Below are positions 33,835-45,400 of a stretch of 64,000 nt of DNA, piece by piece. The stretch's first letter is position 1, and every line of letters begins with the position of its first letter. The stretch comes from Thermothielavioides terrestris NRRL 8126 (taxonomy: Eukaryota > Ascomycota > Sordariomycetes > Sordariales > Chaetomiaceae): positions 2,108,001 through 2,172,000 of the forward strand of contig NC_016458.1 in NCBI RefSeq assembly GCF_000226115.1, written 5' to 3'. The notes below the pieces were generated by a model. The model saw only the letters and a list, made by a program, of their open reading frames with translations. It was not told the origin of the DNA and searched no databases. Both the position numbers and the translations under genes were made by a program.

Positions 33835-35120
33835 ATGTCCAGTGAGGAGCAGTACTCGGTCGAAATGGCGAGTCAGATGATCCCAACAAAGGGCGCAAGT
33901 CCGAAAGCCCAAGAGAGTCCATCAAAGCGGCAGAGGGTAGGAATCACGCTTGCGCAGAAGCAGGCACTGATCGACAACCTCCAACTCGAGAGTATGTCCG
34001 CGCCGCCGAGAGGGGGGAGAACCGAAGTTGACAGCCTCTGCAGTTACCGAGCGCGCCCGCAAACTGCGAGCAAACTATAACATCCACGCACAGAGCCTTC
34101 GGACGCGGATAGAAATCCGGGTCAACCGCATTCCGGTGGCCTTGCGTAAGCTCACAATGGGAGAGCTGCTGGAGAAGTATTCGGCGGAACCGCAGCAAAA
34201 AGCGAGCGCGACTACAAGCGCTGTCAGGGGCCCGCCCGTGCCTGCGAAGGATCCGGCACCGTCGCGGCCTCCGGTGCGGCCCATGGCGCTATCCTCTTCC
34301 CGTCAGGGTAAAAGACCAAGGTCAGTTGTGCTTGCGCTCAGCCGTCCTCCCAGCAATCCGGAGCGCTGACAATCTCCGAAGTCACGAGATCTCGGGCGGA
34401 GACAAGGAGAACGAAGTCCAGACCCCTCAGAAGAAGATGCGCGCCGACCCTGCGATAAGTAACGCCCGCAACCCCGGCCAGGTCCTGTCGCCAGCAACTT
34501 CCAACTCGCGGGTCGCACCCCGGAGTGTCGCGACCCCAGCTCGGCCGGGCATGTCACGCCCCGCCGTCACGCCGGGCCGAGTGGCGGCGGCCAGCAGCAT
34601 CCTCAACAAGGTGGTCGAGGGCACGCGGTCAACAGCACGCCCCGCCACAGCGACAGGAAGAAAAACGACAGCCTCCGCCGCCGCGAGCAGCCTGGCAAAC
34701 AGCACCATGACCACCTCCACCACCGGTGCCGGCGCCGGCACCGCCGGCGCGGGCACAGCCGCAGCAAGACGAAAACGAGGCGCAACGGTCACGGCGGCCG
34801 TGCACCCCCCCGCATCGAGACCTGCCACGCGCACGGCAGCGCGGCGAGCTAGTGGCGCCAGCGAGACCAGCGAAGGCAGCGCCTCGACGGTGGTGAGGAA
34901 GCGGCCCATGACGGCGCCGCCGGGGGCGCAGCCGAAGCTGCCCCCGACGACGACGACAGCGCAGGCCAAGCGCGCGGTCGTGGGCACCGTCAAGAAGGGC
35001 GTGGCGGCGGCGGGCAACACGACGAGGAAAGCGCCCGCTGCACCTAAGGCGGCGGCGCCGGCGGCTTCTGCAGCTGGCGGCGCGAGTAGTAGTAGTAGGG
35101 TGTTGAGGAAGCGAGTGTAA
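33835..35120 (+). CDS. Borealin-like chromosomal passenger complex subunit (NBL1)
   Basis: Exons 33835-33991, 34044-34320 and 34382-35120, 390 residues. After a short leader, residues about 40-100 are the Nbl1/borealin N-terminal domain (ITLAQKQALIDNLQLEITER, then ARKLRANYNIHAQSLRTRIE and IRVNRIPVALRKLTMGELL). This region forms the three-helix bundle with survivin/Bir1 and INCENP/Sli15 that targets Aurora B to centromeres and the spindle midzone. The remainder is a long low-complexity Ala/Thr/Pro/Arg/Lys tail with TP/SP sites and basic patches, ending SSSSRVLRKRV. The 52-nt and 61-nt introns keep phase (A|TT and AG|T). Yeast Nbl1 is only 73 residues, so the tail is a filamentous-fungus extension. 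Its short reading frames at 34427-35150 on the other strand are shadows. Confidence 0.85.
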
Positions 35121-35424
35121 TGGGGGTCGGGAGGCTGACAGCTTAGCCATGGGTGTTTGTTTTGGGTGTTGTGGGTTAACTTCGTTGGGGTATTGTGTGG
35201 GAATCTGGGCGATCAGTCGCGTTGCATGGATTGGCGTTTGTTGGGTGACCTAGGTTTGCAACGGGTCTTCGGGCGTAGTCTACGGAAATTGGTTGGCACT
35301 GGGGAGTCATAGAACCGTCAGGAGATCCAGGGAGGAACGTGTCTGTTCATTGTGCCCAATAATATACCCCTGAAGCTGCACAGCACAACCAACTCGGGAA
35401 CTCCGAATCGTCTCACCGGGACCG

Positions 35425-36409
35425 CTAACCCGCAGCAGCCTTCTTCTTCTTGTCCTCGACTAGCTCGATGTGGTCCTCTGGGATCTCCTTGTACTTCTCC
35501 AGCAGGAACTCCTCGATCTCGCCGCTCACGTCGCCCTGGACCACGATCTCCTCCCCGCCGCTCGGCGTCTTGGTCACCGACGACCCGGTCGCGAATTTCT
35601 TGCCGAAGTCCTTGGCAACCTGTGTTCGGGGTGCCGCACGTTTAGTGTCAGCGCTGAAAATCTATCTCTCTCTCTCTCACGTATCTCTCTTTCACGCTCA
35701 CACAGAGAGGCCATTGACGGGGAGACGGAACCTTCTTCAGATCGAGGCCGAAGGCCTCCAGGCCGGTGATGGCCGTCACGAACTTGCGCTTGTTGCGCTC
35801 GATGCGCTTGATGGTCACGACGCTCTTGGCCCGCTTCTCGGCCTGCTTCTGCTCGGCGGCCTCGGCCTTGGCCGCCTTCTTGGCCGCGTCCTTGGCGGCG
35901 CGCTCCTGCGCGGCCAAGGACAGGGAGGCTGTTGCTGCCTCGATGGCTTCTGCTTCCCCGCGAGAGGGAGGAGGTGGTGCCTGGTTAGTCAGGGTTCCCA
36001 TGGACGGTTGGGAGGAGGTTCGCGATGCGGAACGGCGGAACGAAAAACGTACCAGGGGACCATAGCCTTTGGTACAGGGCCGGATGTGTCTTTTCGAGCC
36101 ATTCCTGGCATTTCTTGACGGTTCCCCCGTACTCGCAGTACTGCACGTGGTCGTTAGAGAATAGCAAAGGCAGCAGCGCGTGGGCTTAGTTCGCCGAGTG
36201 TCGGACGGGCAGGGTTTCGTACCTCGGGGGGGAGCGTGCAGACTAGTTAGGACGTATCATGCGAGCCGTCAGCATTGATGGCGTCTATGGTTGTTGGGGA
36301 GTTGGTGATGTCACACGAGCAGTGGTTCCGGTGGTTCCAGCGGTTCCAGTGAGAGTTGCTTACCTCCGCAGTAGATTACCTCACGGCCCGCTGGCCCGGC
36401 TTCAGCCAT
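35425..36409 (-). CDS. TMA22: Translation machinery-associated protein 22 (DENR homologue)
   Basis: Ribosome-recycling/re-initiation factor that works with Tma20 (MCT-1) to release tRNA and mRNA from 40S subunits. Five exons: 36409-36364, 36242-36223, 36140-36053, 35949-35732 and 35619-35425, 188 residues. Read across splices, the start is MAEAGPAGREVIYCG-VCTLPPE-YCEYGGTVKKC, the Cys-rich DENR N-terminus. Exon 3 ends YQRLWSP and joins EAIEAATASLSLAAQERAAK. Residues about 100-175 are the SUI1 domain (KSVVTIKRIERNKRKFVTAI, TGLEAFGLDLKKVAKDFGKK). The second exon has only 20 nt. The acceptor of the third intron is the internal GAAGCAG, since the upstream AACCAG would break the frame. Confidence 0.88.
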
Positions 36410-38244
36410 GCCTGGGCGGGAGACTAGGATTGGACGATGCTGTTTTTTCGGAGACAATATGGGGCGAAAGCTGTGATATCGAGCACTTGCTGCTGTTGTC
36501 CCTGTCGCGGTTTCGCAGGTATCGCGCCCAGAAGCTGCCCCTCATTCGAACAAACTGCAACTGGGCTCTGCGGGGTTGCTTTCATGGCGGGGCAGGTCCT
36601 CGTCACACAGTTCGCAGGACGCTGGGACTGAGATTGGCCAATCAGCAGCGACCGGAGGCGGTGAGTGGGTCCAGCATTGCCACGGCGTTTCCAAGCTCCG
36701 ACCAGCGCCAAGTGGGCGCTTCCGTTCACAGGAGGGGAGTTGTTTAGGATTCATCCAAAATCTTGAGTGCTTGCCATTCCCATTCGCAATCACGGTCTCA
36801 GCGCGTCAGTCCGCCTGTCTTGGACGCGACGCTGCATCGTATCGCCGTCATCGCGAGACTTGTCGCTGCGCCCTTAATTTCGCGATGCTGCACCCAGCGC
36901 TACCGGCGCCTTCACGGAACGACTTCAATGCAAGCTGCGGGTTGAGAACTTCCAACCTGCATGGAAGCCCCGGTCGCGGGGGCCGGACCACAGGCTGAGG
37001 TCGGTTCAACACATAGAGTGCACTGGGCTCTTCGACATGTTCCTTTCCGGAGATGCTGGTGTACACAGTAAACCGGTGGAGGTGTGACGCACCTCTTGGG
37101 CACAAGAGAGTGCGTTCCCTTTCTGGCACTTCACTGTTGATCATCCCCGACCTGGTCACCCCAAGCGGCTCCGTCTCGGCCGGAACAGGAAATCGGCACG
37201 TCGTCTGCAGCCCGAATGGGGCGGGCGCAAGTGGCATGCGTTCCCCAGGACGGTTAGATGCGCGGCTGCATCCACGGATCGGAGGCTACGCTACACTAAA
37301 GTCGATAGCCCGGTCACGGCAGAGGGCCCGCTTGGGGCACGACACGACACGCAGCATATTGCCAGTTCGTCTCGGCCCGCCAAGTCGAGTCTTTGATATT
37401 TCGTGCATTTCCGTGGCTGCGCTCCACCTCGCCGTCTCCCCGTCCCCGCCGCCGGCTCGCAGCTCTGTTGGGTTGAGCTCGACTCGAGATTCGGGATGTG
37501 TGGCTCATCTGCAGCGGCAAGCAGCCGCGTCCAATCGATGGCGGCAGCTGCCCGTGTAAGCGCCCGCTCGGCATGCTGTGTTGGCACCGGGTGCCCTGAT
37601 TGGCTGCGCCGATGCACCTCTCGCCGTCCACCACCACCCCCCCATTGGCGCGCGCCTTAGCACGGCATGCCATCGACTGTGTATCGATGCGCAGCAGAAG
37701 CCGTCTGTCCAGCCTGCGCCGGTGCTGATTCGCTCGCGGCCGCAGTGTCGCCTCGGGATTGATCTCCTCGACGCGAGCAGCCGTCCGTCGCATGCCACCC
37801 GTCAGTCGGTGCACTAGTCCCCTTCCGGCCTCCCATCTGTGCTTCACAGAGGCCAGTCACACTTCGCCTGCCTGCGGAGTGCGAGCGGAAACTGGGCCGG
37901 AATCCAGCTTCGGCCGCTCGTTAGGCGCTCAGGTGGAGATCCGCTGGCTTTCCTGCTCTCCTTCGTCTCAGTCCTCCGTCTCAGATTATATCTACACCTG
38001 GAGTCACCTGTCCGCGTGCTCCTTGCCTCCCTCTATCTTCTTTTCTTCGCACCGGCTGCGCACTGACAAGAAATAGTGCTTCGTTGACCGAAGCCGGTCC
38101 TGTCGTTCCCGCCCTTTTTTTTCCTAATTATTGTTACATTTCCCGGCGCAGGACGTCTTGCAGCTTACTCGCAGTGTCTATTTCCATTCCTCCCATTAAC
38201 GCCATTTCTTTCTATATTGGGCCTACGAAAATAAACAAACGGCC
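36410..38244. other. Divergent promoter region, TMA22 and methyltransferase genes
   Basis: About 1.8 kb without a convincing gene. Long frames on both strands overlap one another and have no domain. The last 250 bp are pyrimidine-rich and probably the leader of the gene at 38245. Confidence 0.5.
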
Positions 38245-41200
38245 ATGTCTGACCACGTCTTCTTACCAAGAAACACATACCGGCAGCCTTCTCCGCTGGG
38301 CCGGAGGAGGCCGGCCCGGACGCTTAAACCTATAATAGAGGAGCCCGAACTGTCGCCGAGAGAGGCCTTCGTCGAGCGGAGGAGAAACAGGCAGTCCGTC
38401 GAGAAGATCGAGCAGTGGCTCTCGCCGATGAGCGACCACTTCCCGACCCCACGGGGCCAGCACTTCCTCGCCGCCCCGATCCTGCCGGCCACCCCGTCCT
38501 GCGTGCCCACCGATGGCGAGGCCGATCTCGACAACGACGACTCCAGCTCGCAGGCTTCCTCGTCCAACCCGTCTTCCCGCTGGAATACCAGCCACAACCG
38601 GGACAGCATCATGACCGACGTGACCGAGTTTGACGATCTTTACGATGTCTCTGACGAAGAAGTCACGCAGAATCAGCCCCCTCGGGCGAATGGGATCGTC
38701 CGGCAGCGGAGTTTGCGTGGTCTCAGGACAGCGTCGAGGGCGTCCCTCGAGTTACGGAGATCCTTGGCTCCCCTGGTCATCCCGGCGGACTCGGCTCTCT
38801 CGGCTGCGAAGAAGCTAATATCACCCATCCCACCAACACCGCCTTCCGCGGTCGCCATGTCACCCGCCGTCAAGACCTTCATGGAGTTGCGGCAGACACA
38901 GGAGATCCCCCGCGTCTCCGCACCCCCGTCCCTCGACGGGAGCATTAACTCGGAGGAATTGGCACAGATGTCGGCCCCTCCTACCCCGATGATCGGAGCC
39001 GAGGACAGTGAGGACGAGGAGTGGACGGGTGTGCGTCTCCAACCCGGTGCTCTCCAGACGCTCCAAGCACTCTCTGGCAACGATTCCGAGTTCGAGGAAG
39101 AGGAGCCCGCGCCCGTCATTGAGGTGCCACAGGAGATGGCCGAGGCCCGCCAGCGGCTCCCTCCTCTCATCACCGGCGCCCCTCTGGCCCGGGCCCCATC
39201 CCAGAGGCAATCCCTAGCCGGATTGACAAGGCTCGAGATCCCTTCTCCGGGCGGTTTCTTCTCCGAGCTTTCGTCTGCGAGTCGCCGCACCTGGAACCCG
39301 GGCACCCAGCCAGATGAGCCTCCTCCGCCGACGTCGACCACTGCCGAGAACTTCTACAAGATCCCGTGGAGCCGGCCAACTGACAAGATTCCGCCGCCTC
39401 CGCCGCGACCGCTGCATCTGGACGACTTGCCTTCCGCCATTGTCGAGCGAGTGGTTGAGCTGCCCGTCAAAGAGAACGAGGAGGACCTCCCAACCGCAAC
39501 CCGGGTGGAGGAGACACCGGTGCCCGTCACCGCCCGCAAAGTACCGCTGACTCCGAGGCAGTCTGATGATGGCCCTCCCGTCCCGGAAACCGCGGGGGAG
39601 GAACCTAGCTCTCCGGTTGACGTCAACGAGATCATCAAGGAGTATGCCTCTCCTCAGGCTGCGAAGCAGGAAGAGAACGCTCTCTCACACATGGAGCGCA
39701 CTCAAATGTGGTTGGCCGCCCAGCGGGTGTACCTCCAAGGCGTTGCCGGCTTCTCTGAGGACGCCGAGGCGACGGACGACTCTGGGCATGAGTCCGAATC
39801 AGAAGACAAGCCTGACGTGCCACCCAAGGACGCTTCTCCTGAACCGGAACAAGCCGAGCCCAAGAAGAAGGCGGTCCGGTTCTCCGAGGTCGTGCTCAAG
39901 AAGGAGATTCCCCGCAGCCTGCCCTCCAAGCTTCTGCGCCAGGAGTCTGCCTACTACCGCGCCTTCATCGACTACACCGTGCGGGCCTGTTCCACGGACG
40001 TGTTCGTTCACCGCCACTCGCGCTTCGAGGCTCTCCAAGCTCAACGAGTCTCGCTCAGGGACGCCCACCGGAACCAGCTGCTCGGCAAGTTCCAGCTCTC
40101 GGTGGTTCCGCAGTCCGCCAAGAAGCGAATGAGCGCCAACGTCGTGCGAGGCGATGACAACATTGTCGACGACCCGGAGAAGCTGCGCGCCGAAAAGGAA
40201 GCGGAGGCTCTGTACCAGATGCGCATGGCCACCTGGCAGGTTGCTGCCACCAAGCTGTTGAACGGCGGGCGTCTGGTCTCGGCTCCGGTGGCGAAGCGTC
40301 TGGCCCGCCAGAGCCGCATGGCACCAGGTCCCGATGGCGTCAGCCGCGACCGCGCCCGCATCCTCGATCTCGCCGGCCAAGGCACTTGTGACTGGGCGTG
40401 GCACGCCGCCCTCCAATTCCCGAACACCAAGATTTACACCGTCACGACCAAGTCCATCCGCCAGCTTAGCAACAGCAACATCCGCGGCCCGCCAAATCAC
40501 CGCCAGGTTGCCGTCAAGAGCCTCGCCAAGCTGCCCTTCGGCGACGACCAGTTCGACCTCATCTCCGCCCGCGAGCTGCACGCCGTTCTCAAGCTCTTTG
40601 GCGAGCACGGCATCGACGAGTGGGACGCCTGTCTCAGGGAATGTGTCCGTGTCCTCAAGCCCGGCGGCTACCTCGAATTCAACCTGCTCGACGCAGACAT
40701 CATGAACGCCGGCCCGCTCGGCAACGCCAAGGCCGTCGAGTTCGGCTTCGCCCTGCAGACCCTCGGCTACGACCCCAACCCGACGCGCTCCTTTCTCGCG
40801 CGCCTCCACGCGGCCGGCTTCGACGAGATCCGCCGCGCCTGGGTGTGCCTGCCCATCGGGCCGAAGCGTCCTCCCCGCCCGCCCGTCTCCGTCTCGGCCT
40901 CGTCCGCAAGGGACTCCACGTCGGCCGCCTCGGTCAAGGTGCACTGCCTCGAGGCCATCGTGTCGGGCTCGACCGAGAACGTCGCCGCCATCACCGGCCT
41001 GGCCGCCGGCTGGAGCTGGGAGCGGTGGCTGCTCCGCGCCGAGATGGAGAAGGCCGCCGGCGAGCTGCGGCTCGCCGACATCGTCACCCCCGGCGAGGCC
41101 ATGCGCCAGGCCGGCAAGATGATCGCCGACGTGCACGCCGTCGTCGAGGAGGGCCGCTGGATCGAGTCCTGCTTCAGGATGCTCAAGGGATACGCGCGGA

Positions 41201-41340
41201 AGCCGCGCCCTGTGCCCCCCTCTCCCGCGCCTGTTCCCCCCATGCCTGGGCCGACACCTGCGGTGCAGGGCGAGCAGGATGGAGAGTTGGACAGGAGCGG
41301 GTCCATTCGGATATGTCTGGATACTGAATCGCTCCAGTGA
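38245..41340 (+). CDS. Large SAM-dependent methyltransferase-domain protein
   Basis: Single-exon gene of 1031 residues. Residues 1-560 are Pro/Ser/acidic and predicted disordered (for example a PAPVIEVPQEMAEARQRLPP stretch). Residues 560-660 are a charged region with KKKAVRFSEVVLKKEIPR. The catalytic-looking domain spans about 700-960: motif I ARILDLAGQGTCDWAWHAA; post-I IYTVTTKSIRQLSNSNIRGP; motif II-like LPFGDDQFDLISARELHAV; and CVRVLKPGGYLEFNLLDADI. This is a class I Rossmann-fold SAM methyltransferase of the type-11 kind. The substrate is unknown. The conserved C-terminal helix AITGLAAGWSWERWLLRAEM is shared with fungal homologues as I recall, but I cannot name a function. No LaeA/UMTA-type assignment is claimed. 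Confidence 0.82.
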   Translation: MSDHVFLPRNTYRQPSPLGRRRPARTLKPIIEEPELSPREAFVERRRNRQSVEKIEQWLSPMSDHFPTPRGQHFLAAPILPATPSCVPTDGEADLDNDDSSSQASSSNPSSRWNTSHNRDSIMTDVTEFDDLYDVSDEEVTQNQPPRANGIVRQRSLRGLRTASRASLELRRSLAPLVIPADSALSAAKKLISPIPPTPPSAVAMSPAVKTFMELRQTQEIPRVSAPPSLDGSINSEELAQMSAPPTPMIGAEDSEDEEWTGVRLQPGALQTLQALSGNDSEFEEEEPAPVIEVPQEMAEARQRLPPLITGAPLARAPSQRQSLAGLTRLEIPSPGGFFSELSSASRRTWNPGTQPDEPPPPTSTTAENFYKIPWSRPTDKIPPPPPRPLHLDDLPSAIVERVVELPVKENEEDLPTATRVEETPVPVTARKVPLTPRQSDDGPPVPETAGEEPSSPVDVNEIIKEYASPQAAKQEENALSHMERTQMWLAAQRVYLQGVAGFSEDAEATDDSGHESESEDKPDVPPKDASPEPEQAEPKKKAVRFSEVVLKKEIPRSLPSKLLRQESAYYRAFIDYTVRACSTDVFVHRHSRFEALQAQRVSLRDAHRNQLLGKFQLSVVPQSAKKRMSANVVRGDDNIVDDPEKLRAEKEAEALYQMRMATWQVAATKLLNGGRLVSAPVAKRLARQSRMAPGPDGVSRDRARILDLAGQGTCDWAWHAALQFPNTKIYTVTTKSIRQLSNSNIRGPPNHRQVAVKSLAKLPFGDDQFDLISARELHAVLKLFGEHGIDEWDACLRECVRVLKPGGYLEFNLLDADIMNAGPLGNAKAVEFGFALQTLGYDPNPTRSFLARLHAAGFDEIRRAWVCLPIGPKRPPRPPVSVSASSARDSTSAASVKVHCLEAIVSGSTENVAAITGLAAGWSWERWLLRAEMEKAAGELRLADIVTPGEAMRQAGKMIADVHAVVEEGRWIESCFRMLKGYARKPRPVPPSPAPVPPMPGPTPAVQGEQDGELDRSGSIRICLDTESLQ

Positions 41341-42451
41341 GGCTAGATAATCTGCCGTCGGTGTCGGTTTTTATGGGGCTTCTTGCTAGAGATAGATGGG
41401 GGGGTTTTGTGTGTCATCATCATCTTGCTTTTCTCATGTCATGTCGGAAGGAAGTCTTTTCAGAGTGCAATGGCTTTTCGGAACTGGCATTTCCGTTGCT
41501 GTATAATAATGTCACTGCTCACATCATCACCACCAGCAGCATTGTCATGGGGTCGAATATACATAAAAGGCTGATGATACCCACCACCATTGCCAGCAGC
41601 ATCCACTCCCGTGCCCATCTCACCGCTTGCTGACATCCTCCCTCACCGATCGGTTCACATCCAGATTCAATGGTAGCTAGCACAGGACAAGAGGAGCTCA
41701 CTCGGCAGGAGTATCCCCGACAACAATCTACCAATTCTTTTTTTGATTCGCTCCCACACTCCTACTCCTCCAACAACCTCGCCTTGACAACACGCCCTGT
41801 TCATGAGCTGCTCCATCCTCAGCCCAAAACTTGTCACAAGATAAGAATTGGACAAATTGCCCCCCTTCCAGATCAAGGCGCAAGCGATCGCGCACGTCAG
41901 TCATCAGTCTACGTGTGTCTGTTGTCCCACCGTGAAGGACCTGAAAAAGAGAAACCCCCCCACCCCATCCTACAGCTGACCAGGGTAGAAGACCTGCTTG
42001 CTCGAAGCATGAAATAATGTTAAAGAAGAAAGTTGAAACACCGCGTCCACATCTTCCCGTTCTGACCCTCCCCATCTCCCAAGCAATTCCGAATTATTAA
42101 ACGCCCAGGATATCCCTCCCCATCCGGACCCTTGATCCCGTCCACACAAGTTGGCCGCCTTAGCGCCCACACCTCCACTCAGCCATGGCGATACGTGGCA
42201 ATAATAAGAATAATAACGACAAAAGTCCAGAAAAGGGGGAGGGAAGAAAAAAAAAGTGGCATGGTAGAATGGAACCACATTGTCATGGATTCCCAGGCGG
42301 GCAGGTGAATGCGTGACCGATCAAAGGATATATGATAGAATATGTACATCTCTCGAAAAGAGAAAAATCGTCGACAAGAGGACGAATCCGGGATGATGGC
42401 GGCAGACCAGCAAACCTGGTTCTGCTGATTTGCGCCCACCCGGCCCCGTGG
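41341..42451. other. 3' flanks of convergent methyltransferase and zinc-finger genes
   Basis: About 1.1 kb, AT-richer, with ATAATAATAAG and TATATGATAG runs. No gene is supported. Confidence 0.5.
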
Positions 42452-45400
42452 CTAGTCTGTGTCCATGTTGTCCGGCGCTGGCGAACCGAGGGTCACCTCC
42501 GGCCGCAACATCGGGCGTTTCGCCTCGACAGCGTTGATGCTTGGCGGCGGCTGCTCAGACTGCTGTGACTGGCTCGCGCTCGCGGAATCGGCCTTTTCGA
42601 CCTCCATCGGCTCCTCCCTGGAAGGGATCGCGACCTGGATCTCGGGTTTCGCTTCAGGCTCCGGCTGCGGTTGCGACTCCTGTTCGCGCACGCGGGGACT
42701 TAACGAGGCAGACGGTGGCGTTTGAGACGAGCGAGGGTGGGTTTGCGACTCGACGTGTTGCTCTTCAGGTTGTTGCTCCTGCCGATCGCTGTGCACTGGC
42801 TCCTTTGGCTCAACGGGGGTTGCTTTGTGATCCGGACCCTCTCCATGGCTTGCACTGGGCACGCGATCCGTTGTAGGCCCAGTGTCCATGCTGATATCGC
42901 GCTGCTCAGCCTGCGGTTGTGTAGGCTCTCGAGAACTCTGTGCCTCCACTTCCACCTCAAGCTCCTTGCCCTTGTCCGTGCTCGCCGTCGTCGACGTCCT
43001 CGCCGACGAATCTTTCCTCGCCGTAGCGCTGCCACTTCCGCTGCCGGCAGTCTTGGGCGTCGATGGAACGATAACGTTTAGCACGCAGTCATCTAGATGC
43101 TCGTAGAACTCCTGCGCCGTGGCAAACTGGCTCTGGCAGATGCTGCACTTGGCGCCCAGCCCGCCGGCTCGCCCGGGGCCTGCAGTCAGAATCAGCTTCC
43201 TGCTGTTGGGCGGCGTTTGTTCAACGTTATGCACCGCCGTCAGGTGACGTTTGAACACATCCGCACGGTTGAATGCCTTCTCGTAGGGTGTGCCGGCACC
43301 GGGGCAAAACGGGCACACCATGGTTCCCTTGTAATGCGTCAAGGCGTGCCGGTTCTTGTCATATTTACGGGCGAACCCCTTGACGTGGTACTCGCAAGTC
43401 TCAATTGGACATTTCTCCGGCCGTTCTTCCATGTGCGTGAGCATGTGCGCCTGCAGGTCTTTGAAGACGCGGCCGCAATCCGGATGAGGGCATCTGGTTC
43501 GAACCGCTGAGGACGAGGAGGCCGATGCGTGTGGCTGGTCGTCGCTCTTAAGGGTCTGCGTCGGTGTCAGGAAGGCGTTCTGGCTGCTCTGGATGATAAT
43601 GGGAGGAGGGCCGACGGGATTGACGCGGTCGAGAGAGGGTGCCAATAACGGCGGGCCGTGGGCCTGAGGAGGTGCGTGAGGCGCGGGTGCGAGACGCGGT
43701 GCATCCACGACCGGCGAGCGTTGGCGGGGCGGAGAGATGTAGTCGTGGACTGTTTTATAGTCATGTGCTTCTTCGTCGCCGCTCGACCCGTCATCTTGGT
43801 CTTGCACATCGATCGACTGCCGGACCTCGCGCATCCAGTCCTTGAGAATCGACATGGGCGGCCAGTCTCCACTCGCCTTGCCGCCACGATGAGGGTTGAA
43901 ATGAGCTCTCCTGAGATGAGCGGCAGCGTTGTAGTAAGCGCCGTAGCGCTTTTGCGTGACGCATGCCTTGCATTTGGCGAGGGGAATCACGGGCTGGGGT
44001 GAACCAGAGGACTCCGGGGGTTGTGTGCAAACCCATCTCTTAACCAGAGCAGCATGCTTGGCATCGTTATGTCTCCTCAACTCGTGCTCGCCCCGAAAGC
44101 CTTCCGGGTACTCGTTGCACTTTGTGCAATAGACTCTTCTCAGCGGAGGCCGCTGGTACGAGGGGCGAATTCTGGGAGTAGCGACTGGCGACGTTACTAC
44201 CCTGCCAGAGTGCCGTACGAACGTCGGGCTCTCCGCAACGGTATGCCGTCGCCCGGGATCCATAGTTTGGGGGGACGTGAGCATCCGGTCGGGTTCGCCT
44301 TTGAAGACGTAAATATCCCGGTCCGGCTGGCCTTGGATCCCAGGTGCCCAGGTAGTGATGAGAGGGCGCATATCCGGGAGAGGCTTTCGAGCTTCTTCCG
44401 GTTTAGTGATCGGAGGGAGCACGAACGACCCTTGCCTAGCAGGAGATCGTTGCTTGATAAACCCGTGGTAAAGGCCTCCGTCAATCTCTCTGCTCCCGAG
44501 AAGGAGGAGAAAATCCTTGGTCGAGTGGATACCGCGTTGCGGCCACGAACTCCTGCCCAAAAACACTCCAACTGAGAGCAGCAGTTCTCGGTCATCGTGG
44601 CTCACGTCCACATCTTGGGCATCCAGCAGCATGGGAGTGGCCCAGGCGAAAACACAGACGAGCGCCTTATAGATGGCGTGCATGGCTGCTATCCCCGAGT
44701 GAGGCGGCGAGGTGAAGCGGGTGTGCGCTGCCCTGTCGACCAGGATCGTCTTCACAATGCTGAAAATGCAGAGCGCGAAGAACGCAGCCAACCAGTGCTT
44801 GGGATTGAGCGGACTGGGCCGTGCCATCTGTTCGTCGAACGACTGTAGAAACTGGACCATGCAAGGGTAAAGCACACGGAAGCGCCCATACGAGTCGGCC
44901 TCGTCGAAGATGACATGGGAGGTGGAGCTGCTGGGCTCGCCATGGATGGCGGGATCGGGTTGTTGGAGGTCGTAGAAGAGTGTTTCTCGCAGCAAGAGCT
45001 TGGCGCGATACAGAACCGGATACTGGGCGAGTTCAAAATCCCGATTTCCCGAGAGCACGCCGCTCAGCTTGAGGAGCTGCCAAAAGCTGTACATGGTATC
45101 GCTCATGTTCCAGCTTGCTGCAAGCACGTTAAGTACTGGTGGTGGTCTGTCGACGACATCTTTGCGGAAGGAAGCTTGGGCCGGGTTGTGTGGCGGAAGG
45201 CTGGCAAGATCGTCGGTCCACCAGAAGCCGTCTTCAAAATCCAAGTGAGCCATTACCATTCTTGCAATTTCCGGAGGAATGACGAATGCCCTCTCCAAGA
45301 AGTCGTTCATGTTTCGTCGGACGGCAAGAGGAGACGTCATGGGTGTCTGGACCTGTCTTGGGGCAACGGAGGCTAGCGGCTGGGTCAGCAAACCAGCTCA

